Assembly: GCA_030848545.1 (NCBI GenBank)
Contig: JAVDCA010000016.1
Coordinates: forward strand, 62,001-126,000
Direction: 5' to 3'
From: Astrobacterium formosum
Lineage (GTDB): Bacteria > Pseudomonadota > Alphaproteobacteria > Rhizobiales > Xanthobacteraceae
DNA length: 64,000 bases
Shown here: piece after piece, positions 57,272 to 64,000 of the stretch
Numbering within the stretch: position 1 is the stretch's first letter
Layout of the letters: each line of letters opens with the position of its first letter
The notes under the pieces: model-generated
What the model saw: only the letters and a program-made list of their open reading frames with translations
Told to the model about the DNA's origin: nothing
Database searches by the model: none
Program-made: the position numbers and the translations under genes

Positions 57272-58024
57272 ATGTCCCAGACCCTGAACCAGCAGACCTT
57301 CGGCGCCCACGCCCGCGAATACATCACCAGCAAGCCGCACGCCAAAGGCGCGAGCCTCGAGCGCATGGTGAGCCTCGCGGGCCCGCAGCCCGGCTGGCGG
57401 GCGCTCGATATCGCGACCGGGGGCGGACATACGGCCTACGCGTTCGCGCCCCATGTGGCGCGCGTGTGGGCCACCGACATCACCGACGAGATGCTCACGA
57501 TCGTGCGTGAGCAGGCCGGCAAGCGCGGCCTCGCCAATTTGCGCGCCGGCTACGCCAAGGCGGAAGCGCTGCCGTTCGAGGACGAGAGTTTCGACCTCGT
57601 CACCTGCCGCATCGCGCCGCACCATTTCGACAGCATCCCGGCCTTCCTGGCGGAGGCATACCGCGTCCTCGTCAAGGGCGGCACCCTGGCGCTGGTCGAC
57701 AATGTGGTACCGGCCGGCACGGTGGGCGACTTCGTCAACGGGTTCGAACGCCTGCGCGACCCCAGCCATCTGCGCGCCTGGACCATGGACGAATGGCGCG
57801 ATGCGCTCGTGGCGGAAGGCTTTGCGATCGTGCACGAGGAGGAACTGTCCAAGCTGATGGAGTTCTCCTCGTGGGCGCAGCGCCACGACGCCACCATGAA
57901 GCGGCTGCTGCTCGGCCTCCTCGCCGAGGCGACGCCGGCGGTGCGCGACTTCCTCGATCCGGGCGAGAATTCGACCGGACCGACATTCCGCCTGCGCGAG
58001 GGCCTGTTCATCGCCCGGCGGTGA
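57272..58024 (+). CDS. class I SAM-dependent methyltransferase
   Basis: A 250-residue Methyltransf_11-type enzyme. The SAM motif I is ALDIATGGGHTAYAF near residue 45, the acidic strand is WATDITDEML, and motif IV reads DLVTCRIAPHHF. The closest known relatives by wording are UbiE/arsenite-type small-molecule methyltransferases, but the substrate is not clear. GGAAGG lies 4 nt before the ATG at 57272. It converges on the next gene. Confidence 0.88.
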   Translation: MSQTLNQQTFGAHAREYITSKPHAKGASLERMVSLAGPQPGWRALDIATGGGHTAYAFAPHVARVWATDITDEMLTIVREQAGKRGLANLRAGYAKAEALPFEDESFDLVTCRIAPHHFDSIPAFLAEAYRVLVKGGTLALVDNVVPAGTVGDFVNGFERLRDPSHLRAWTMDEWRDALVAEGFAIVHEEELSKLMEFSSWAQRHDATMKRLLLGLLAEATPAVRDFLDPGENSTGPTFRLREGLFIARR

Positions 58025-58043
58025 CCGGGCGGCGCCCCCCAGC

Positions 58044-58796
58044 TTACGGCTGGGACACCCGCTCGCCGATCCACATGTAAAGCCGCGACGAGATCGCCAC
58101 GAACTGGGTGAGCAGGCCGAACGCCGCGATGCTGCGCACAAGCGACACCAGCACGGCGGCGACGCCGGACTCGCTGCCGATCGCCGCCTGGGCCAGATAC
58201 GCGACCGTCATCAGCGGCACGCCGGCGATAAGGCCGGTCGCGAAAATGCGCCACAGGTGCCCCCTGGCGTCGGCAAGGGCGTTGGCAACGGTCGCGCCCG
58301 GGGCGTCGACCGCGATGGCCGGAAACAGCAGGGTCAGGCGCAGGCCGAACAGCATCACGCCGATCAGGTAACCCAGGACCGCAAAACCGATCATGCCGCC
58401 GGCTGGCTGTTCGAGATTCGACAAAGGCGGCAGGAAGGCCGGCGCCACCGCAAGCGTCGACAGGACCGCCCAGCACAGGAAATAGCCCTGGGTGCGCCGG
58501 TCGCCGGCCACGATCACATAGTTCTGCATCGTCTCGCCGAGGACGATGTAGCGATGCACCGCGATCAGGAAGGGCGTGATCAGGAGGGTCTGGACGAGGC
58601 CGATCACATAGGCGGCGAGCGTCACGTCGTTGCCCGAGTCGGCGTCGGGCGCGAGCAGCAGGCGCTCGGCCTGGTCGCTGACGACGATGAAAACGAGCGC
58701 CACCGCCATCACCTTGGTCAGGGCGCGGCCCGCATCGGCGACGTCACGATAGGCGAGGCCCACGGCGGCGCCGATGGGAGGCATGGGCTGGGCCAT
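58044..58796 (-). CDS. hypothetical multi-pass membrane protein
   Basis: A 250-residue integral membrane protein with about six hydrophobic segments. Notable stretches are AVALVFIVVSDQAERLLLAP near residue 30, ITPFLIAVHRYIVLGE near 75 and IFATGLIAGVPLM near 185. Such proteins are frequent in Bradyrhizobium-like genomes, without known function. The ATG at 58796 begins MAQPMPPIG; the open frame continues upstream without support. Confidence 0.7.
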   Translation of the reverse strand: MAQPMPPIGAAVGLAYRDVADAGRALTKVMAVALVFIVVSDQAERLLLAPDADSGNDVTLAAYVIGLVQTLLITPFLIAVHRYIVLGETMQNYVIVAGDRRTQGYFLCWAVLSTLAVAPAFLPPLSNLEQPAGGMIGFAVLGYLIGVMLFGLRLTLLFPAIAVDAPGATVANALADARGHLWRIFATGLIAGVPLMTVAYLAQAAIGSESGVAAVLVSLVRSIAAFGLLTQFVAISSRLYMWIGERVSQP

Positions 58797-59001
58797 GGTG
58801 TTCGCGGCGACCTTCGGATTCCAAGGATTCGGGAGATCGTGATAGCGCGTTGCGGCGGCGGAGGCCAGGATGTGGGGGGCAAATTGCCCCATAGGGAAAA
58901 GCCACCAAGGAGCCCCACTCTCTGGAGAGCATGCGCCTTTTCTGACACACTCGGTTGCCGTGACGTGACCTCCCGGGGATCGACAATGCCGTGGAGAATC
59001 C

Positions 59002-59865
59002 ATGAAGAAAAAGAATAAGGGCGTCATCGACCGCCGGGAAACATTCGATCAGTTCCTGGCTAAGGAGGGTCTTCTCGCCGAGACCGCGGATGCGGCTTTG
59101 AAGGCCATCATCGCCGATCAGATCAAGCTGGCCATGAAAGAAAAGAAATTGACCAAGACCGCCATGGCGGTCCGCATGAAGACGAGCCGCCGACAGCTCG
59201 ATCGCCTGCTCGACGCCGACAATCCGTCGGTTACGTTGGCAACGCTGCGGCGTGCGGCGAACACCGTGGGGCAGAAGCTGAGAGTGGAATTGGAGTCTTC
59301 GAGCGAACATCCAATGTGCCTGACAGTTCGCAACACGGAGGACATCGTGAGACATTTTCGCGATGTCGACAGCTCCGCAGCATTCGTCTGCGATTGGCTT
59401 CGAAAGAACAGCGACAAACCTGTGGATTTTCTGTATCGAATGAAATTCGAGCTGGTCGGCAGGCACCCAATTGATGATCACAAAATCAATCTAATCGAAC
59501 AGATCAATCAGACATTCACGTTTGCAACGGCTCTGCTCGCAGCAGACAAGCTACTGGAGCTTCACCCAGGAAAAGTATTCCTCTTGGCTCCCGGAGCACA
59601 CGCAGCGCTGCCTCTCGATATCATGAGCACAGATAGCCTAATCGGCGCCGAAACCTTCGCCGCCGTGGACCCACGCAACAACAACAAGCTCGCAAAGGAC
59701 ATAAAAAAACTGCATGGCCGTCCGGAACGGCATCGGTACGTGTTCTTTATGTCTCCGCTTTTTCCAAATACCGAACGACAATTCGAGGTGCCCGCCTTGA
59801 ATACGAGAGAGAAGATTCAAATCTGGTCAGTTCATTCCAATTTGAATTTCGATTCGCACAGATAG
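59002..59865 (+). CDS. XRE HTH domain fused to unknown C-terminal domain
   Basis: A 287-residue protein. Residues 1-97 match a small antitoxin-like XRE protein: FDQFLAKEGLLAETADAAL, then AMKEKKLTKTAMAVRMKTSR and VGQKLRVEL. The remaining ~180 residues are a different domain with visibly less GC-rich coding: LIEQINQTFTFATALLAAD, VFLLAPGAHAALPLDIMSTD, IGAETFAAVDPRNNNKL and YVFFMSPLF. The acidic-plus-lysine pattern D206...E217...K229 could be a nuclease core, but this is weak. The usual separate toxin gene is missing. A long palindromic repeat follows 42 bp later. Confidence 0.72.
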   Translation: MKKKNKGVIDRRETFDQFLAKEGLLAETADAALKAIIADQIKLAMKEKKLTKTAMAVRMKTSRRQLDRLLDADNPSVTLATLRRAANTVGQKLRVELESSSEHPMCLTVRNTEDIVRHFRDVDSSAAFVCDWLRKNSDKPVDFLYRMKFELVGRHPIDDHKINLIEQINQTFTFATALLAADKLLELHPGKVFLLAPGAHAALPLDIMSTDSLIGAETFAAVDPRNNNKLAKDIKKLHGRPERHRYVFFMSPLFPNTERQFEVPALNTREKIQIWSVHSNLNFDSHR

Positions 59866-59907
59866 TCTTGAAACCGACTTATACTGGCCAATGGACGGAC
59901 CCTGTCA

Positions 59908-60070
59908 CCCTCATCCTGAGGAGCGCTCCTCTTGGAGCGCGTCTCGAAGGATGTGGCCGCCCCCTATGTCGGGTTTACCCGACATAGGAACTCAACGAAG
60001 TCCAAGTCGGCTATAGCCGACTTGGATGCCTTCGAGACGGGCGCAAAGAGCGCCCTCCTCAGGACGAGGG
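59908..60070. repeat. 163-bp nested palindromic repeat
   Basis: Outer arms begin CCCTCATCCTGAGGAG and end CTCCTCAGGACGAGGG. Two perfect inner hairpins lie between: 11-bp arms around TTTA at 59963-59988, and a 26-bp perfect palindrome at 60001-60026. Further inverted words around CTCGAAGG and CCTTCGAG connect them. It is a dispersed alphaproteobacterial element, related by its outer arms to the short copy at 23521. Confidence 0.85.
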
Positions 60071-60155
60071 CGGATCGAGTGTATTCATGGGCATACAGAC
60101 ATTAGTGGCGGCAGAGGCGGATAGAGTTCTTCCGAGAGCAAATCGACGCTGCTTT

Positions 60156-61331
60156 TTACCTCACCAATTCCCGCATACCCCGGTCGAGCCCTTCGAGCGT
60201 CAAGGGATACATCCGTCCCGCCATCAATTGCTGCACGATCCGGATCGATTGGGTGAATTCCCATTGGCGCTCCGGCACCGGGTTCAGCCAGACGCAGGCC
60301 GGATAGGTCTTGGTCACGCGTTCGAGCCAGACCTGCCCCGCTTCCGGATTGGAGTGCTCCACCGAGCCGTCCGGCACCAAGATCTCGTAGGGGCTCATGG
60401 AGGCGTCGCCGACGAAGATAACCTTGTAGTCGTGCGGGTAGGTATGCAGCACGTCCCAGGTCGACGAATACATGTCGTAGCGGCGCCGGTTCTCCTTCCA
60501 CACGCGCTCATAGAGGCAGTTGTGGAAGTAGAAGTGCTCCATGTGCTTGAACTCGGTGCGCGCCGCCGAAAACAGTTCCTCGGTCGCCTTGACGTGCCAG
60601 TCCATGGAGCCGCCGACGTCGAAGAACAACAAGACCTTGACGGCGTTGTGCCGCTGCGGCCGCATCTGGAGGTCGAGGAAGCCCTTGCGGGCGGTCTCCT
60701 GGATGGTGTGGTCGAGATCGAGCTCGTCGGGCGCGCCGGTGCGGGCGAATACGCGCAGGCGCCGCAACGCCACCTTGATGTTGCGGGTGCCCAGCTCGAC
60801 GTCGCCGTCGAGATCCTTGAACTCGCGCCGGTCCCACACCTTGACGGCGCGGAAATTGCGATTCCGGTCCTGGCCGATGCGCACGCCTTCGGGATTGTAG
60901 CCATAGGCGCCGAAGGGCGATGTGCCGGCGGTGCCGATCCACTTGCTGCCGCCCTGGTGGCGGCCCTTCTGTTCGGCGAGGCGCTGGCGCAACGCCTCCA
61001 GGACCTTGTCGAGCCCGCCCATGGCCGCGATCTGGCGCTTCTCCTCCTCGGTAAGGTGCTTTTCGGCGAGCTTTTTGAGCCATTCCGCCGGGATATCGAC
61101 ACTCGCGGCATCGGCGAGATGGTCGAGCCCCTTGAAGACCTGGCCGAAGACGCGGTCGAACTTATCGAGATTGCGCTCGTCCTTCACCAGCGCGGCGCGG
61201 GACAGATAATAAAAGTCCTCCACCCGCCGGCCGGCGAGGTCCTTGTCCATCGCCTCGAGCAGGGTCAGGTATTCGCGCAGAGTCACCGGTACGCCGGCGG
61301 AGCGCAGTTCGCTGAAAAAGGTGGTCAGCAT
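60156..61331 (-). CDS. VWA domain protein, CoxE/MoxR-partner type
   Basis: A 391-residue protein with a C-terminal von Willebrand A domain. The metal-binding MIDAS motif reads LLFFDVGGSM (DxGxS form), followed by SAARTEFKHMEHFYFHNC and VIFVGDASMSPYEI. The N-terminal half is helical (TTFFSELRSAGVPVTLREYL). Such proteins form a chaperone pair with MoxR ATPases and are normally encoded beside them. The only MoxR gene in the window is 16 kb away at 43652. Confidence 0.88.
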   Translation of the reverse strand: MLTTFFSELRSAGVPVTLREYLTLLEAMDKDLAGRRVEDFYYLSRAALVKDERNLDKFDRVFGQVFKGLDHLADAASVDIPAEWLKKLAEKHLTEEEKRQIAAMGGLDKVLEALRQRLAEQKGRHQGGSKWIGTAGTSPFGAYGYNPEGVRIGQDRNRNFRAVKVWDRREFKDLDGDVELGTRNIKVALRRLRVFARTGAPDELDLDHTIQETARKGFLDLQMRPQRHNAVKVLLFFDVGGSMDWHVKATEELFSAARTEFKHMEHFYFHNCLYERVWKENRRRYDMYSSTWDVLHTYPHDYKVIFVGDASMSPYEILVPDGSVEHSNPEAGQVWLERVTKTYPACVWLNPVPERQWEFTQSIRIVQQLMAGRMYPLTLEGLDRGMRELVR

Positions 61332-61534
61332 CGCCCATGACCCTGCGGCCGGCGGGGCGACGGCGTCAAGACCGGCCTCGGAGGAGGTCGGCGCCGGCGT
61401 GCAATGTCGCAGGCGTCGAACTTTCCCGACCCGGCAGGATTATTGCATTTGGTTTCATCACGTCATGGACTCGGCAGGTCGGCCGTGGCCATGATGATTG
61501 TCCGTGCCGCCCTGGGGGCGACCAGGGGCTGGGG

Positions 61535-62920
61535 ATGTCGGAAACGCTCACGTCTGTAACGACCGGCGCAGCCGCGGCGGCGCCGAGGTTTGGTTTGTCG
61601 ACCGTCCTCGTCGGGGTGGGGGCCAGCGCGGCATTCGTCCTGCCGGCGGTGTGGAATGGTTTTCCGCTGGTTTTCCATGACAGCGGCGGCTATTTCGCCG
61701 CCTTCATGGGCCGCGAATTGGGCTTCGGGCGGTCGGCCGCCTATGGCGCCTTCCTGGCCGTGGGCCTGCCGCTCGCCTTCTGGCCCGCAATCGTCGTCCA
61801 AGCCTTCGTGACGGCGTGGCTCATCCTGGCGACGCTGCGCGCCCATGGCATCGTCCGGCCGGCGGTGACCGCGGCCGTCCTGGTTTTCCTGGCCGCGGCC
61901 ACGTCCTTGCCCTGGTACACGGCCCAGCTCATGCCCGATCTGTGGGCAGCGCTGGCCGTGCTCGCCATCTATCTCCTCGCCTTTCGCCCGCCGCCGCGGA
62001 TGGCGGAACGATTAGCCCTGGTCGCCGTCGTCGCTTTCGCGGTCGCCGGCCATATGGCGACGCAAGGGCTCACGACCGGCCTCATCGTCGTCCTGGCGGC
62101 GGCCCGCCTTGCCGGCGGCCGGCTCGGCATCGAACGGCCGGCGCTGGCGTGGCCGACGGCGGCCGTCGCGGCCGGCCTGATCGCGGCGCTCGCCTCCAAC
62201 TACGCCATTGCGGGCCGGTTCGCCTTCACGCCCGGCGGCAGCAATTTTCTGTTCGCCCGCCTCGTCCACACCGGCATCGCGGCCCGCTATCTCGACGACA
62301 ACTGCCCCGATCCGAGCCTGGAACTGTGCAAGTTCCGCCGCGCGCTGCCGACCCTCGGCGAAGACTGGCTGTGGGAGCCCGACAGTCCGCTCAATCGCGA
62401 TCTCGGCGGCTGGGAGGTGTTCGCCCCGGAGGCGGAGCGCATCGTCACCGAGAGCCTTGTCGACTATCCGCTGGTCCATCTGGGCGCCGCCCTCGCCGGC
62501 ACCGCCGAGCAGTTCGTCAAGTTCGATACCGGCGACGGGCTCGTCTCGTGGACCTGGAGCACCCACTACGAAATGGAGCGGCTGGCGCCGCAGCTTCTGC
62601 CCGTCTTCAAAGCGGCGCGCCAGCAGCAGGACGGGTTCGACCTCTCGGCCGTCAATCTCCTGCATCTGCCGGTCGCCTTCGCCTCCCTCCTGGGCCTCGG
62701 TGTGGTGCTGGTCGCGGCGCGGCGCCTGCCCGCCCCGACCTCGACACTGGCCGGCTTCGTCCTCGTGGCCCTCCTCGGCAATGCGGCGATCTGCGGGGCC
62801 TTGTCGATCCCCAATGCACGCTACCAGAGCCGCGTCGTCTGGCTCGCCCCCTTTGCCCTCGCGGTAGCCGTCGCGGGCCTGCGCCGGCGGTCCGAGGCTA
62901 CGGTACCGGCGCAGGCCTGA
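61535..62920 (+). CDS. polytopic membrane protein, unknown family
   Basis: A 461-residue protein with around ten hydrophobic segments. A conserved-looking HDSGGYFA follows the first helix, and a large loop near residues 240-340 holds DDNCPDPSLELCKFRR and STHYEMERLAPQLLP. The layout (first-loop acidic residue, many helices, one big periplasmic loop) recalls GT-C glycosyltransferases, but no motif settles it. GGGGA lies just before the ATG at 61535; the open frame from 61337 is not supported. Confidence 0.7.
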   Translation: MSETLTSVTTGAAAAAPRFGLSTVLVGVGASAAFVLPAVWNGFPLVFHDSGGYFAAFMGRELGFGRSAAYGAFLAVGLPLAFWPAIVVQAFVTAWLILATLRAHGIVRPAVTAAVLVFLAAATSLPWYTAQLMPDLWAALAVLAIYLLAFRPPPRMAERLALVAVVAFAVAGHMATQGLTTGLIVVLAAARLAGGRLGIERPALAWPTAAVAAGLIAALASNYAIAGRFAFTPGGSNFLFARLVHTGIAARYLDDNCPDPSLELCKFRRALPTLGEDWLWEPDSPLNRDLGGWEVFAPEAERIVTESLVDYPLVHLGAALAGTAEQFVKFDTGDGLVSWTWSTHYEMERLAPQLLPVFKAARQQQDGFDLSAVNLLHLPVAFASLLGLGVVLVAARRLPAPTSTLAGFVLVALLGNAAICGALSIPNARYQSRVVWLAPFALAVAVAGLRRRSEATVPAQA

Positions 62921-63054
62921 GGTGCTGACACACCTCCGGCGGCGGCCAGCTCGGCCGGCCTCGGCAGCAGCCGCCCGCCCTCCGTCATGCTCCTGCCGTG
63001 TTCTTGCCGCGCATTGCCGGCTAATCTCGCCGGACTATTTTCACGAGGAACCAG

Positions 63055-64000
63055 ATGGTCCTTTCGAAGCTCCGCGCCGGGCTCGTCGCCGGCGCGCTCG
63101 CGATTGTCGCCGGTCCCGGCGTCACCCCGGTCCTGGCCCAGATTTCGATCCTGCCTCCGGCTCCGGCCCCGGAGGCGGCGGCGGATGTCACCGTGGTCTG
63201 GGAGGTCAAGAACCGCTTCCGCCTGTTCCGCGACGAGAAGGATTTTCGCCGCCACGTCGCCGCTAGCCAGGCCGGTAGCGTGCTCGCCGCCGAGCAGCTG
63301 ATGGCGCGCGAGAGCGACGGCCGTGGCTGGGCCCGCGACATGGTCACCCGCCTGTGCGTCGACGGTGCCGGCCGCATCACCGACACCTGCACGCGCGACG
63401 GCGCACGCGAATCCTACCTCGCTCCCGCCGACCACCGCGTAGTGGTGCGCACGAGCGGGGCACTCGAACCCGGCTCGGTGTGTGCCTGGACCTTCGAGGA
63501 CGGCGAAAGCGCCGCCCAGACCGCCACGCTCGATTGCGGCGAGGAGGTCATCCTGCGCGCCCGCTATGGGCTCACGACCAACGTCACGGTCGACGTCACG
63601 CCGCCCGGTGGCACGCCGAAACGCGCCACCACCGAGATCGCCGTGCGCGACCTCCTCGTCGCCGGCTTGGGGGATTCCATCGCCTCCGGGGAAGGCAATC
63701 CCGACCGGCCGGTGGCGCTCGCCGACGACGGCTTCTGCTTTCGCACCTTCGCGGCCGGCAGCGAGTATTTCCGCCCCGGCCGCGTCGGCTTCAAGGGCGA
63801 CAAGTCGTGCGAGGGCGCGCGCGGAGCCGCGAATGACATGTCCGAGTGGTCGCGCCTGTCGGCGCGCTGGATGAGTTCCGCCTGCCACCGCTCGCTCTAC
63901 AGCTACCAATTGCGGGCGGCGTTGGCGCTTGCGATCGAGAACCCGCACCTCGCCGTCACATTCCTGCCGCTGGCCTGCACCGGCGCGACCATCGATGTCG
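63055..64000 (+). CDS. secreted SGNH/GDSL hydrolase, 3' end beyond window
   Basis: The visible 315 codons start with a signal peptide (MVLSKLRAGLVAGALAIVAG to ...VLAQ). A beta-rich N-terminal domain follows, then the GDSL nucleophile block LLVAGLGDSIASGEGNPD near residue 203. The third-block and catalytic His region lie beyond base 64000. Family members deacylate or deacetylate lipids or polysaccharides in the periplasm. GAGGA lies 6 nt before the ATG. Confidence 0.88.
   Translation, partial: MVLSKLRAGLVAGALAIVAGPGVTPVLAQISILPPAPAPEAAADVTVVWEVKNRFRLFRDEKDFRRHVAASQAGSVLAAEQLMARESDGRGWARDMVTRLCVDGAGRITDTCTRDGARESYLAPADHRVVVRTSGALEPGSVCAWTFEDGESAAQTATLDCGEEVILRARYGLTTNVTVDVTPPGGTPKRATTEIAVRDLLVAGLGDSIASGEGNPDRPVALADDGFCFRTFAAGSEYFRPGRVGFKGDKSCEGARGAANDMSEWSRLSARWMSSACHRSLYSYQLRAALALAIENPHLAVTFLPLACTGATIDV

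Noticed and set aside
1-64000. tRNA or rRNA genes
   Set aside because: No cloverleaf with conserved arms or rRNA core sequence was recognised on reading intergenic regions; a dedicated scan was not possible.

Overview
The window is a GC-rich chromosomal segment of an alphaproteobacterium, most likely Hyphomicrobiales (the Bradyrhizobium / Rhodopseudomonas / Xanthobacteraceae neighbourhood). The pointers are a soluble NAD-linked formate dehydrogenase operon of the fdsGBA-fdhD-fdsD type, a sigma-54 hook promoter with FlbD-like palindromes, a FixK/FNR-type box before hemN, DUF892 proteins, and several families of long palindromic intergenic repeats typical of these genomes. Coding density is high. 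I saw no rRNA or tRNA gene, CRISPR array, prophage or intact insertion sequence.

Region 1 (1-9645) is a minus-strand operon that pairs a complete aspartate-semialdehyde module (lysC, asd, dapA, dapB) with a saccharopine-dehydrogenase-like enzyme and a three-gene flavoprotein complex of the HcnABC / opine-oxidase / D-hydroxyproline-dehydrogenase type. A divergent LysR regulator lies upstream. The DapB copy lacks the first catalytic histidine and the acidic NADH-ribose residue, so this looks like a specialised pathway rather than housekeeping lysine synthesis.

Region 2 (9754-18853) is a second minus-strand operon: a full-length transketolase with altered substrate-contact residues, a split transketolase, an SDR dehydrogenase and a TRAP transporter (dctPQM), with a divergent GcvA-like LysR. 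It reads as uptake and carbon-carbon cleavage or transfer of an unknown polyol, keto-sugar or acid. Region 3 (18906-22401) holds an M20 carbamoylase/allantoate-amidohydrolase-like enzyme, an amidohydrolase and an aldo/keto reductase.

Region 4 (22613-29733) is the formate dehydrogenase operon with its LysR regulator and a 15-bp palindromic T-N11-A site before fdsG. It is followed by an orphan peptide/opine-type binding protein (29818-31401), glyoxylate carboligase with a divergent IclR regulator (31486-34326), a second DapA-superfamily aldolase, and a phosphofructokinase. Formate and glyoxylate handling together suggest use of C1/C2 acids.

Region 5 (37574-43366) encodes the flagellar hook and hook-associated proteins FlgE, FlgK and FlgL; upstream are a sigma-54 promoter and two FlbD-type palindromes. 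Region 6 (43652-51551) is a mosaic: a MoxR ATPase with a 33-bp tandem repeat at its 3' end, a lipoprotein, a DUF2975/HTH pair with a palindromic operator, a Uma2 nuclease-fold protein, a dipeptidase, a B3/B4-domain protein, an amine oxidase-like flavoprotein and a SixA phosphatase.

Region 7 (51760-58796) looks like a stress/anaerobiosis neighbourhood: small secreted proteins, a basic H1-like protein, two DUF892 ferritin-fold proteins flanking an oxygen-independent coproporphyrinogen dehydrogenase (hemN), a methyltransferase and membrane proteins. Region 8 (59002-64000) has an HTH protein fused to an unrecognised, less GC-rich C-terminal domain, a 163-bp nested palindromic repeat, the VWA partner expected for MoxR, a polytopic membrane protein, and the start of a secreted SGNH hydrolase cut by the window edge.
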